Notes: generated by a model not told the origin, from the sequence alone. A stretch of DNA of 55,132 nucleotides from Litoribacterium kuwaitense (GCF_011058155.1 NZ_JAALFC010000024.1:1-55132); one strand, 5' to 3'; positions 32,089-40,600 are shown, numbered from the stretch's first letter. Translations and numbers: made by a program.

Positions 32089-32817
32089 TTGACAAAAAAA
32101 CTTACAGCGAATGGTGAAGCGCTATATTTGCAAATTCAACGCATTTTAATTCAACGGATTCAAGATAAGGTATGGTTGCCCAATACACTGATTCCGACCG
32201 AACAAGAATTGATGGATGAATTTGAGGTCAGTCGAACGACGATTCGACAAGCCATTGCAATGCTTGTGCAACTCGGCCTACTAGAGAAAAAACAAGGTCG
32301 TGGGACGGTCGTCAAACCCCAAAAACTTGTCGGAAATCTAGGTCAGCTGAAAGGTTTTGCGGAAGAGGTGCTCGAGAAAGGAAAGACGCCAAGGTCTCGT
32401 GTGATACGGGCCGAATTTAAAGACTTGTTGTACCCAGAAAAAGATATCCTCTCTGTTGCTGAAGACAAAGAAGTTTTTCTAATTGAACGTATTCGTTTTG
32501 CCGATGAGACACCCATTGCTTTTGAGCGAACATGTTGGCCTCAAGAAATCGGGAACGTCTTAGCGTCGTATGATTTAAATGAAGCGCAATATTACCCAAT
32601 TTTAGAAGAGAATGGGTATTACTTAAAAAGCGCACATGAAAAAATCTCTGCCATAAACGCCACAGTGGTAGAAGCAGATTACCTGGGAATTCGGCCAGGA
32701 GAAGCTTTGCTAGAAATGACTCGCTTAAGCTATGGATTAGATGGTCATCCTATGGAATACACGCGAACGAAGTATCGAAGCGACCAATATCATTATGATA
32801 TCGAACTAGAAAGGTGA
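32089..32817 (+). CDS. GntR family (HutC/UTRA) transcriptional regulator
   Basis: This 242-residue regulator has an N-terminal winged HTH at residues 5-75, with LIPTEQELMDEFEVSRTTIRQAI (key parts: PTExxLxxxFxVSRTTIRQA) and KKQGRGTVV. A C-terminal UTRA effector domain covers about 90-235, with FLIERIRFADETPIAFERTC and YTRTKYRSDQYHY. This is the HutC subfamily, whose ligands are often phosphorylated sugars or acids. TTG start at 32089 after GGAGAG. It sits inside the operon between kinase and aldolase. It is the natural candidate for the 12-12-12 inverted repeats at 25794 and 37478, with a pathway intermediate as inducer (inferred). Confidence 0.92.
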   Translation: MTKKLTANGEALYLQIQRILIQRIQDKVWLPNTLIPTEQELMDEFEVSRTTIRQAIAMLVQLGLLEKKQGRGTVVKPQKLVGNLGQLKGFAEEVLEKGKTPRSRVIRAEFKDLLYPEKDILSVAEDKEVFLIERIRFADETPIAFERTCWPQEIGNVLASYDLNEAQYYPILEENGYYLKSAHEKISAINATVVEADYLGIRPGEALLEMTRLSYGLDGHPMEYTRTKYRSDQYHYDIELER

Positions 32818-32819
32818 TG

Positions 32820-33686
32820 ATGCCCTTGTCATGGATGGATGGAAAAACCATGTTGGCACACGCGTACGAACATCAATATGGCATTGGTGCCTTTAGTGCT
32901 CAAAATGCAGAGATGATTAAAGGCATTATTGAGGCGGCAGAGGAGGAGCAATCTCCGGTGATGATTCAGATTGGTCAAAAAGCGATCAATCATTTAGGGT
33001 TGTTACCGCTCAAAGAAATGGTGGCCCAGCTCGCTCGGGATGCCACTATTCCAATAGCGGTTCATTTAGATCATAGCCGGAGTTATCAACAAGCGATGCA
33101 AGCAATTCAAGCCAATTTTCAATCTGTAATGTTTGATGGATCGGCACTACCATTCAATGAAAATGCTTATTGGACACGTCAAGTGGTGATGGCTGGACAC
33201 GCCCTTGGGATTGGTGTTGAAGGGGAAATTGGAAAAATCGGTGGGACAGAGGATGATATTAGCATCAGCGATAGTGAAGCAACGATTACAAAAACTGAGG
33301 AAGCTATGAAATTTGTTGAGGAAACAAATGTAGATTATCTAGCAGTGTCTATAGGAACAGCTCATGGCCTTTATACCGCAGAACCGCACATTCGTATGAC
33401 AAGGCTGAAAGAAATCGTAGCAGCAGTCAATCGACCTATCGTACTGCACGGCGGTTCAGGTGTACCGGATGTACAAGTGCAGGAAGCCATTAAGAATGGT
33501 GTTGCTAAGATTAATGTGGATACTGAACTTCGTAAAGCTTTCTCATCAGGGATGCAACATGCGTGGCACGATCAAGCGGACAATTATGTCGTTGCAGATG
33601 TTTTGCAGCAAGGAATAGACGAAATGAAGAAAGTCGTCAAACAAAAGATTCGCGTGTTTGGCAGCCAAAAACAGATAAGTACGTAA
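32820..33686 (+). CDS. Class II ketose-bisphosphate aldolase
   Basis: This aldolase of about 288 residues belongs to the FbaA/GatY/KbaY/IolJ group. The zinc-site motif HLDHS (catalytic Asp plus His ligand) is at about residues 80-84. GVEGEIGKIGG is followed by the AHGLY segment with another zinc His. The phosphate-binding parts are HGGSGVP and KINVDTELR. It should split a ketose 1-phosphate or 1,6-bisphosphate into DHAP and an aldehyde. Starts at 32814 (GTG), 32817 and 32820 are possible; 32820 gives 5 nt from AAGG. It overlaps or abuts the GntR gene. The aldehyde product is probably the substrate of the next gene. Confidence 0.93.
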   Translation: MPLSWMDGKTMLAHAYEHQYGIGAFSAQNAEMIKGIIEAAEEEQSPVMIQIGQKAINHLGLLPLKEMVAQLARDATIPIAVHLDHSRSYQQAMQAIQANFQSVMFDGSALPFNENAYWTRQVVMAGHALGIGVEGEIGKIGGTEDDISISDSEATITKTEEAMKFVEETNVDYLAVSIGTAHGLYTAEPHIRMTRLKEIVAAVNRPIVLHGGSGVPDVQVQEAIKNGVAKINVDTELRKAFSSGMQHAWHDQADNYVVADVLQQGIDEMKKVVKQKIRVFGSQKQIST

Positions 33687-33720
33687 TAAAAGATCGTAAC
33701 GTTATGATGATAAGGATGTG

Positions 33721-35139
33721 ATGAATTTGCGGAAATATGGACTACTGATTAATGGACAGGAAATTGTAAAAACATACTTTTTGCCTGTACAGCAAAAATA
33801 TACTGGCAACTTATTGGCTGAAGTGTCTGTCGCAGAGAAAGATGATGTGGATCGAGCAGTTGACGCGAGTATGGAAGGTCAAAACCTTGTCTTGCCCCCA
33901 TATCAACGCTATCAAATCCTACATTCAGCTGCTTCTTTGCTTCGGGAACGTAAGGAAGATTTAGCGCATCTTATGACCGACGAGGTAGGAAAGCCTATTA
34001 TAGAAGCAAGGACAGAAGTTGAGAGGGCAGCCATGACGTTGGAGATATCGGCTGAAGAGGCGAAGCGTATTCAAGGGCAGGGGATTCCTGTGGAAGCATC
34101 ACCTGGGGCTGAAGAGCGACGCGCTTTTACGATCAAAGTGCCAGTTGGTGTTGTTGCGGCGATTACACCATTTAATGTGCCGCTAAATTTGGCTTGTCAT
34201 AAAATTGGGCCTGCGCTGGCGGCTGGAAATAGTGTGATTGTAAAGCCGGCGGAAAAAACGCCGCTGTCTACCATTTATTTAGCGAATCTGTTGCTTGAAG
34301 CAGGTCTTCCTCATCAAAGGTTGCATGTTCTTACTGGGCATGGGCCGGACATTGGTCGTTGGTTGACTGACAATCCGAATGTTCACATGTTTACGTTTAC
34401 CGGTAGTCCACGTGTTGGAGAACAGCTTCGTAAACAGGCAGGGTTACGCAAAGTTGCCCTAGAGCTCGGAAATAATTCAGCGACGATCGTTCATAAAGAT
34501 GCAGATATACGAGAGGCCGCAAAGCTTGTGTCCATGAGAAGTTTTAACTCTGCGGGGCAAGTATGTATCTCTGTTCAAAGGGTCTTTGTCCATGCAGACG
34601 TGTATAACGAGTTTTTAGAACAGGTCGTGGATCATACAAAACAATTGCATGTTGGCGATCCGCACCTTGAAGACACCCAGGTTGGGCCCATGATTTCTGA
34701 AAGTGAAGCTCAGCGTGTAGAGGCATGGGTGAATGAGGCGGTAGCTGACGGGGCAAAGTTAGAAACAGGTGGGCTTCGTGAGGGTGCAATATATCACCCA
34801 ACGATACTGACAAACGTCACCGAGACAATGAAAGTATGTAAAGATGAAGTGTTTGGGCCAGTAGTGACAATGGATACGTATGAGGACGCAGATGATGTCT
34901 TTGAGCGTGTCAATCGTTCACAGTATGGCTTGCAGGCAGGTGTTTTTTCTATGAATATGCGCTTTTGCTTGGGTGCGGCTGAAAAGTTAAATGTCGGTGG
35001 TGTGATCATAAACGACACTTCAGCTTTTAGAGTGGACGCTATGCCTTACGGTGGTGTGAAAAAGAGTGGTACGGGCAAAGAAGGTCCCCGTTATGCGATG
35101 GAAGATATGATGACGGAAAGATTAGTCGTGCTGCGTTAA
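33721..35139 (+). CDS. Aldehyde dehydrogenase family protein (operon 3)
   Basis: This aldehyde dehydrogenase of about 472 residues has catalytic Cys282 in AGQVCISVQR and Glu248 in ALELGNN. The NAD-binding FTFTGSPRVGE is also present. It is closely similar in wording to the cluster 1 enzyme at 3494 and belongs to the same lactaldehyde/glyceraldehyde-3-phosphate-like subgroup. It lacks the CoA-dependent methylmalonate-semialdehyde signature as far as can be judged by eye. Placed after a class II aldolase, it most likely oxidises the aldehyde half to a carboxylic acid with NAD+. ATG at 33721 is 5 nt after AAGG. Confidence 0.92.
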   Translation: MNLRKYGLLINGQEIVKTYFLPVQQKYTGNLLAEVSVAEKDDVDRAVDASMEGQNLVLPPYQRYQILHSAASLLRERKEDLAHLMTDEVGKPIIEARTEVERAAMTLEISAEEAKRIQGQGIPVEASPGAEERRAFTIKVPVGVVAAITPFNVPLNLACHKIGPALAAGNSVIVKPAEKTPLSTIYLANLLLEAGLPHQRLHVLTGHGPDIGRWLTDNPNVHMFTFTGSPRVGEQLRKQAGLRKVALELGNNSATIVHKDADIREAAKLVSMRSFNSAGQVCISVQRVFVHADVYNEFLEQVVDHTKQLHVGDPHLEDTQVGPMISESEAQRVEAWVNEAVADGAKLETGGLREGAIYHPTILTNVTETMKVCKDEVFGPVVTMDTYEDADDVFERVNRSQYGLQAGVFSMNMRFCLGAAEKLNVGGVIINDTSAFRVDAMPYGGVKKSGTGKEGPRYAMEDMMTERLVVLR

Positions 35140-35180
35140 ATGAACACATATTTAAGGCACGGTCAAAGGAGGAATGGATT

Positions 35181-36071
35181 GTGATCGCTCCGGTCGTGCC
35201 TATCTTTTTCATCTTTTTCATCGGTTTTTTAGTGCAAAGAAAATGCTCTTGGGATATCACCCCTTTTTCACGCCTTGCCCTAACTGTATTTCTGCCTTTC
35301 CTAGTGTTTCGTAGCTTTTATACGTATGGATTGCCACTTTCATCATTTTATTATGCAATTTATCTTATCGGCGTTATCGGAGCTTGTCTGTTGCTCGTTG
35401 TTTTTGTTTCCTGGCTACAAAGATTATCGAAAGAGCAAACGTGTGGCATGATGCTGTCGTCGGCATTCAGCAATAATGGAAACTACGGTATTCCGCTCGT
35501 TTTGTTTGCTTTTGGCGGTGAGGCTGAAGTCGTTGCTGTGCTGCTTATGGTCATGCAACAGGTCCTTATGCACACAGTAGGATTTTACATCGCTGCAGTG
35601 GGAGGGCAAGCATCTAAACAGATAAATGGTTGGCATCTTCTCAAAATGCCGATATTACACGGTGCTTTAGCGGGTTTAGTGCTCCATTGGTTTACGATCA
35701 AAATCCCTCAACCAATAGAGCAGGCGATCCAATCATTAGCTGATGCAGCTGTGCCATTAATGATGATGATTTTAGGTATGCAACTTGGATCAATGATAAT
35801 GCGAAAGTTGGAATGGCCGCGCCTCGGACTAACGGTTACGATTAAACTGGTCATTGCTCCGCTTGTAGCAACCTTTCTTGTATACTGGATGCCAGTAACC
35901 CTTTTGGAAAAGCAAGTCATGATCATCTTAGCGGCAACCCCGGCAGCTGCGAATACAACGTTGTATGCTTTGCAGTATCATACGGATCCTGGTCACGTGT
36001 CGGCAGCAACATTTTTTTCAACGCTGTTAAGTTTGTTTACAATTCCTTTAGTGCTGTCCATTCTGCTCTAA
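35181..36071 (+). CDS. AEC family transporter (auxin efflux carrier type)
   Basis: This 296-residue membrane protein has about ten hydrophobic segments in two halves, with SSAFSNNGNYGIPLVLFAFG in the middle (the SNxGNxGIPL motif of the AEC family). The second half begins with AVPLMMMILGMQLG, another conserved stretch, and ends with LAATPAAANTTLYALQY. Related bacterial carriers transport organic acids such as malate or malonate. GTG at 35181 follows AAGGAGG. It is the last gene of the operon, directly after an acid-forming dehydrogenase, so export of the acid end product is a plausible role. Confidence 0.85.
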   Translation: MIAPVVPIFFIFFIGFLVQRKCSWDITPFSRLALTVFLPFLVFRSFYTYGLPLSSFYYAIYLIGVIGACLLLVVFVSWLQRLSKEQTCGMMLSSAFSNNGNYGIPLVLFAFGGEAEVVAVLLMVMQQVLMHTVGFYIAAVGGQASKQINGWHLLKMPILHGALAGLVLHWFTIKIPQPIEQAIQSLADAAVPLMMMILGMQLGSMIMRKLEWPRLGLTVTIKLVIAPLVATFLVYWMPVTLLEKQVMIILAATPAAANTTLYALQYHTDPGHVSAATFFSTLLSLFTIPLVLSILL

Positions 36072-36169
36072 GTTTGCATGAATCAAATGTGAAAAAAGCA
36101 AGCTCACGCCTACCTAGCAAAGGTGAATTTGAGGGTATCCGATGTACCTTTCTCTATTTTTACATCATA

Positions 36170-36214
36170 AAAGCCGGTGACATTTTACTGTTTGAAAAAG
36201 TCACCGGCTTTTTC
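36170..36214. terminator. Bidirectional terminator between operon 3 and the Gfo/Idh gene
   Basis: AAAGCCGGTGAC at 36170-36181 pairs perfectly with GTCACCGGCTTT at 36200-36211, with T-rich flanks on both strands. It separates two convergent units that share an operator. Confidence 0.9.
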
Positions 36215-36245
36215 TCGTTTGTTTTAGCCTAGCCTCTATCTCTCA

Positions 36246-37460
36246 TTACTTGTCCGAGACGGAAACACAATGGTCAGCTAAAAATGCTTCGATGGAAATG
36301 GCCTGGTTGGTTCGAATCGATTCTTCGGCTGCCAAGCCAACGACAATCGACCAGAAGCCTTCATCCACCGTGGCGGTCGTAGTCTTGCGCCCTTCAATGT
36401 TGTCGATAAAGTATTTATGTTCGTAATACGTTCCTCCATGGTGACCGCTGCTTTGAATGACTTTTGGATAGCATGGTGTGGAAATGCGGCTCGCTTGGTG
36501 CTCTCCACTAAGAACTTCAAGGTAGGTCTCAGGTCTTTCAGCGGGCAGAAAATCGCTGTTTTCATATGCTTTTAAACGTCCTTGATTTCCGCACAAGGTT
36601 ATTTCTTCATAAAACATTGGGGCAAACATACAGAGGTTAAAGGATGTATGGATATCATTTTCATATACAACAGTCACCTGTGCATGATCGAGCACATCGG
36701 AAGCTTGTTGATCGTACGAATATTCCTTAAAATTAACCGCTTGACCGCCTGTTGCGTACACCGTTTTAGGACGCGCTTGGGCGAATAAGTTAAGCAGATC
36801 AAAGTAGTGACATGCTTTTTCGACGAGAGTGCCTCCTGAGTATTTTGAAAACTTATTCCATTGGCGGACCTTGTCTAGGAACGGGAGGCGGTGCTCGACA
36901 ATTGAAATCGTCTTAACGTCACCAATGGCTCGGCGTTCAAGAGCTTCATGAATCGCTTCGCTGTAAATCGCTTTGTGACGGTACTGCAGGCCAATTTGAA
37001 ACACGCCGGAATAAGAAGCAGCTAGTTCGCGGATTTCAATGGCATCAGCGAGTGTTGTTGCCATAGGCTTTTCCAGCATGATGTGCTTTCCTGATTGCAC
37101 CGCTTCCCTCACAATATCAATATGTGTATAGTTTGGCGTGCAAATAATGAGCGCATCAACATGAGGGTCATGGCAGGCTTCTTGAAGAGAAGAATAGCAA
37201 TGTAACGTGTGCCCTTCATACGTGTCCTCAAACTGTTTTTTTGTGTGAGCCATGCTGCGCTTGTCCACGTCATAGATGCCGTGAATGGTTGCACGCCCTT
37301 CCAGCATTGTGACTTCAATGTGTTCCATGCCAATCATACCTGCACCAATAATAACAAATTTGTATTGAGGTGCAAGATCTTTAAAAATATGCCGATCTTC
37401 TTGTGGAAGGTATGCTGATTTAAAGTTGCTTCTAAAGAAGTTGCTATTCATTTCTAACAT
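36246..37460 (-). CDS. Gfo/Idh/MocA family oxidoreductase
   Basis: This 404-residue protein has an N-terminal extension of about 33 residues, then the NAD(P)-binding GAGMIGMEHIE motif. The EKP motif in MLEKPMATTLADA is present (Lys is the usual catalytic or binding residue). The C-terminal alpha/beta domain has GGTLVEKACHYFDLLNLF, where the late His is typical of the active site. It should oxidise or reduce a cyclic polyol or sugar. Its promoter carries the same 12-12-12 inverted repeat and a cre site as operon 3, so it belongs to the same pathway. The start follows GGGGGA. Confidence 0.92.
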   Translation of the reverse strand: MLEMNSNFFRSNFKSAYLPQEDRHIFKDLAPQYKFVIIGAGMIGMEHIEVTMLEGRATIHGIYDVDKRSMAHTKKQFEDTYEGHTLHCYSSLQEACHDPHVDALIICTPNYTHIDIVREAVQSGKHIMLEKPMATTLADAIEIRELAASYSGVFQIGLQYRHKAIYSEAIHEALERRAIGDVKTISIVEHRLPFLDKVRQWNKFSKYSGGTLVEKACHYFDLLNLFAQARPKTVYATGGQAVNFKEYSYDQQASDVLDHAQVTVVYENDIHTSFNLCMFAPMFYEEITLCGNQGRLKAYENSDFLPAERPETYLEVLSGEHQASRISTPCYPKVIQSSGHHGGTYYEHKYFIDNIEGRKTTTATVDEGFWSIVVGLAAEESIRTNQAISIEAFLADHCVSVSDK

Positions 37461-37477
37461 GAGGATCCCCCTTGATC

Positions 37478-37513
37478 AAAGATAGTTATGAATTAATATA
37501 GATAACTATCTTT
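37478..37513. promoter_or_regulatory. Operator candidate, 12-12-12 inverted repeat, copy B (perfect arms)
   Basis: AAAGATAGTTAT at 37478-37489 and ATAACTATCTTT at 37502-37513 are perfect inverted repeats around a 12-nt AT-rich spacer. It lies directly downstream of the minus-strand -10 box. The same arrangement is found at 25794. Confidence 0.7.
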
Positions 37514-37514
37514 C

Positions 37515-37543
37515 ATTATAATAAAACGCTTACAAATGAGCAA
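37515..37543 (-). promoter_or_regulatory. Promoter of the Gfo/Idh gene with cre site in the spacer
   Basis: On the minus strand TTGCTC (37543-37538) and TATAAT (37520-37515) are spaced by 17 bp. The spacer contains TGTAAGCGTTTTAT (37534-37521), a cre match with one deviation. Together with the adjacent inverted repeat this copies the layout of the operon 3 promoter. From 37544 to 37754 nothing further was recognised. Confidence 0.65.
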
Positions 37544-37754
37544 TAGAACAGAGACTTTTTTCGAGATGATGATGCGCTTCACCTGTCTCTTAACGCTACG
37601 TGACGCCTAAAGAATCAATCTAAACAGGAAATTGAACAAACGAAGCGAATTGTTGCAATACAAACATGTGAACCAAATAGGCATTCATAAGGTATATAAA
37701 AGGTGCTTTAGCGAACAAAAAATTAGGCATTTCTAATGGGAGGGTAACCAAGCA

Positions 37755-38300
37755 ATGAAAACCATCTACGGGGACATCACATCAATACGTGAGCTTAAGC
37801 GCGAAGACGAGCAGGATGTGCATCGATATGCTTCTTTAGAAGAGACGTGCCGCTTCCAGATTTGGGGACCAAATACGAGAGAGGAGACGAAGGCGTATAT
37901 CGACCAAGTGTTGGCGGATGCAGCAAGCCTCGAACGGAGTCGGTATGTGTTTTCAATTATTGATCGTTCGACGGGTTTAATGGTCGGTGCTGGAGAAGTG
38001 ATTGTTAAGGATAGGTGGAATCAGGCGGGAGAGGTTGGGGATGTCGTCCATCCGGATTTTTGGGGAAAGGGGATCGCGACAGACGCTGCGACGTTGCTTA
38101 TCGGTTTTGGGTTTCAGGAGCTCAGGCTGCATCGGATTGCGGCGACGTGTCATCCGGAAAATCGAGGGTCCTCGCGTGTACTTGAGAAGGTGGGAATGAC
38201 GTTTGAAGGGTGTATTCGCGACCACTTGAAGCTGAAAAACGGTTGGCGTGACTCCTTATTATATAGCGTGCTTGAGGATGACTGGCGTAAGGGCGGTTGA
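37755..38300 (+). CDS. GNAT family N-acetyltransferase (RimJ/RimL-like)
   Basis: This 181-residue acetyltransferase of the RimJ/RimL-type group shows a GEVGDVVHPDFWGKGIATDAA stretch (key part: the acetyl-CoA pyrophosphate loop WGKGIATDA). RIAATCHPENRGSSRVLEKVGMTFEG follows (key parts: HPENxxSxRVLEKxGM), and then the usual ending. It transfers acetyl from acetyl-CoA to an amine, possibly a ribosomal protein N-terminus or a small molecule. GGGAGGG precedes the ATG. It is a single-gene unit unrelated to the sugar genes. Confidence 0.9.
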   Translation: MKTIYGDITSIRELKREDEQDVHRYASLEETCRFQIWGPNTREETKAYIDQVLADAASLERSRYVFSIIDRSTGLMVGAGEVIVKDRWNQAGEVGDVVHPDFWGKGIATDAATLLIGFGFQELRLHRIAATCHPENRGSSRVLEKVGMTFEGCIRDHLKLKNGWRDSLLYSVLEDDWRKGG

Positions 38301-38446
38301 TCGTGTCCTACATAAGCTTTGTTCGTTTTTGTCAAAACTGAGTGAAGAAGAAGGGTTTGTGACGGATAAGGGCGAATGAGTAAGGGTGAGTCAATTGAAG
38401 TTAGTGATTATGATAGCGTTAACAATATATGAAAGGGGTCAGTCAA

Positions 38447-39438
38447 ATGGCGGAAAAGGTAAAATGGGGCATTATGGGACCTGGTGGCATTTCTCGAAAG
38501 TTTGCTTCTGATCTTGTTAAATCAGAGAATGCGGAGCTTGTCGCTATAGGTTCACGGTCGCAGGAGCGGTCTGAGGCGTTTGCTAATGAATTTGGAGCAT
38601 CCCGCGCATATAGCAGCTACGAAGCGTTTGTGCAGGATGAGAATGTAGAGATTGTGTATGTTGGTACGCTTCATCCAATGCATAAGGAGTGCGTACGTCT
38701 TTGCTTAGAGGCAGGGAAGGCGGTTTTATGTGAGAAGCCGTTTGCGATGGATGCAGCCGAAGCGGAAGAAATGATTCAATTGGCGAAAAAACATAACACG
38801 TTCCTCATGGAAGCGATGTGGACGCGTTATTTACCGCCAATCGTGCAAGTCAGACAGTGGCTTGAGGAAGGTCGGATCGGCGAGATTCGTACGATGACGG
38901 CCAACTTCGGTTTCAATGCCGGATGGAATCCGAACAGCCGTCTCCTTGATAAAAAGCTCGGTGGAGGGGCACTCCTCGATGCTGGAATTTATCCAATTTC
39001 ATTTGCATCAATGGTATTTGGACAGCAGCCGGAGCGTATTCTGAGCAGCGCTCACATTGGTCAGACTGGCGTAGACGAGCACTTCTCAGCGATTTTTGAA
39101 TACGACGGAGGGCGTAATGCAACATTAACGTCTGCGGTGCAACTAAATCTTTCTAATGATGCATTTATTTATGGGACAAAAGGTCATATTCATATGCCGG
39201 ACTTTTTATTTGGAAGGTCGGCACATCTGTATGCCCAAGGCGGCGTTCAAGTGGATTTTGTCGACAATCGTTCTTTAAATGGTTATATTTTTGAAGCCGA
39301 AGAAGCGATGAGTGCTTACGCGAAGGGCGTAAAGAAAGTGCGATCATGCCGTTGAGTGAAACGAAAGCGATCATGGAAACGATGGATGCTTTACGAAAGC
39401 AATGGGGACTGGAGTATACTGAAACGGTTAACGTGTAA
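38447..39438 (+). pseudogene. Gfo/Idh/MocA family oxidoreductase, frameshifted near the C-terminus
   Basis: From ATG at 38447 (7 nt after AAAGGGG) the protein shows IMGPGGISRKFASDL (Rossmann loop), the EKPF motif and a GGGALLDAGIYP active-site segment, all typical of the family. The frame as read stops at 39355 after a non-homologous tail. In another frame the expected C-terminus (CLREGRKESAIMPLSETKAI and so on) continues to TAA at 39436. One missing base near 39309-39312 explains this. If it is a sequencing error the gene is an intact protein of about 330 residues; if real, the last helices are lost. A terminator follows at 39477. Confidence 0.75.
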
Positions 39439-39476
39439 TTGTATCATGCTGTTTCATGGAATCATAAATATGTGAC

Positions 39477-39521
39477 AAGCCGATGAGAATCGTATACGCG
39501 AGACGAACTCATCGGCTTTTT
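39477..39521 (+). terminator. Terminator after the second Gfo/Idh gene
   Basis: AAGCCGATGAG at 39477-39487 pairs with CTCATCGGCTT at 39508-39518, followed by TTTT. The stem is long and has no mismatch. Confidence 0.88.
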
Positions 39522-39581
39522 AGGTAGCCAAAGAAGTGAGAGCAACGATACAAAAACAATCTTAAAGGGGGAGCTTAACAA

Positions 39582-39743
39582 GTGGCAGCCATCCAGGTCT
39601 TGTTGGTTTTCTTTCTGCTTGCGGTTATTCTATTTCTTTCTGGCTCGTGGAAAACATCTGAATATGACCGTACTCTTCGGGCTTTGAAGGTGACAAGAAT
39701 CATTGCCATTGGTTCATGTGTCATTGCGATTGTAGAGCGTTAG
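39582..39743 (+). CDS. Small two-helix membrane protein (53 aa)
   Basis: GTG at 39582 lies 8 nt after AAAGGGGGAG and opens a 53-residue frame. The first helix (VLLVFFLLAVILFLSG) and a second (RIIAIGSCVIAIV) are separated by a charged loop. No family was recognised. A further hydrophobic frame (TTG at 39747 to TAA at 39830, reading LLLILLPLFVFLSTFVG then a KRKK tail) follows closely and could be a second peptide or the end of a split gene. The good ribosome binding site supports translation of the first. Confidence 0.45.
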   Translation: MAAIQVLLVFFLLAVILFLSGSWKTSEYDRTLRALKVTRIIAIGSCVIAIVER

Positions 39744-39905
39744 GGCTTGCTTCTGATTTTGCTGCCCTTATTTGTATTTCTGTCTACCTTTGTTGGGCAG
39801 GAGCGCCTAAAGCGTAAAAAAATGTCCTAACACGTAGTATTGCTATTGGTTTTGCACAATGAAGCAACTTTATGAATGCTGATTTGTGTCAGTGCATACG
39901 GCAAA

Positions 39906-39921
39906 TGTTTCACATGAAACA
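39906..39921. promoter_or_regulatory. parS-like palindrome (one mismatch)
   Basis: TGTTTCACATGAAACA matches the parS consensus TGTTNCACGTGAAACA except for A in place of the central G. The palindrome extends to GCAAATGTTTCA/TGAAACATTTGC, 12-bp arms around CA, which is longer than parS. It is also the left part of a degenerate repeat also found at 41784, so its role is uncertain. Confidence 0.35.
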
Positions 39922-39999
39922 TTTGCTCTAAGTGACATTTGTTGTTAACCTGTGCTAGCTGTTGAACAAAGGCAAGCACAGGTTTTTGTGTAACGAGTT
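39907..39999 (+). repeat. Degenerate direct repeat, copy 1 (palindrome plus terminator-like hairpin)
   Basis: This stretch has a TTTCACATGAAACATT palindrome, a variable 20-odd bases, then a hairpin in which AACCTGTGCT pairs with AGCACAGGTT before TTTTTGTG. The same order of elements recurs at 41784-41876. The hairpin can terminate plus-strand transcription from the small membrane genes. Confidence 0.6.
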
Positions 40000-40015
40000 A
40001 TATTTTTATCGTCGT

Positions 40016-40600
40016 TCAAGCTTGTTTTTCTCCTAAACGTCCGACTTTTGCTAACCACCGTTGTCGTTTTTCAGACGATGACCCTTTCATTGGGGAGATT
40101 TCGGTGACACCGACAGGCTTCATTCCGCAAAAATTTAAAATATTTCGCTTCATTAGCTGTAGTCCGGCGCGTTTGTAAACGAAGCGTTCGTACCAGAGTG
40201 GGGTATCCATCGTAACAATGATGTGGGCAGTTTTCCCAGTGAGTAGCTTGTCCCATAAGGGGGACTTTTGTCGATATTGGTAAGCGAAACCTGGTAAAAA
40301 AGTGCGGTCGAAAAACCCCTTAAGAATGGCTGGCATTGTACCCCACCACGTGGGGTAAACAAAAACCAAATGTGTGGCCCACTTGATCAGTCTTTGCGCT
40401 TCTAAGAGATCGTTTTCGAGCTCTGTTCGCTTGCGGTATCCGTATGATAAATTCGGGTTGAAATCTAATTGGCTAAGTTCTAGCAATTGGACAGTTGCAC
40501 CGCCGGCTTCTGCACCTTTGAAATATGACCGCGCCAAAGCGCTGCAAAAGCTTTCAGTGTCTGGATGCCCATTAATAATAAGTATTTGCTGTGAAGTCAT
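40016..40600 (-). CDS. NAD(P)H-dependent oxidoreductase, flavodoxin-fold (quinone reductase type)
   Basis: This 194-residue protein has the NQO1/MdaB-type flavodoxin-like fold. It shows IINGHPDTESFCSALA at the N-terminus (FMN/FAD phosphate loop) and VFVYPTWWGTMPAILKGFFDR in the middle (key parts: YPxWWxxxPAxLKGxxDR), which is the hallmark of the family. It reduces quinones or nitro/azo compounds using NAD(P)H and a bound flavin. AAGGAGA precedes the ATG. It is divergent from the AraC-type gene at 40756, which suggests induction by that regulator, for example by a toxic quinone-like compound. Confidence 0.92.
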   Translation of the reverse strand: MTSQQILIINGHPDTESFCSALARSYFKGAEAGGATVQLLELSQLDFNPNLSYGYRKRTELENDLLEAQRLIKWATHLVFVYPTWWGTMPAILKGFFDRTFLPGFAYQYRQKSPLWDKLLTGKTAHIIVTMDTPLWYERFVYKRAGLQLMKRNILNFCGMKPVGVTEISPMKGSSSEKRQRWLAKVGRLGEKQA

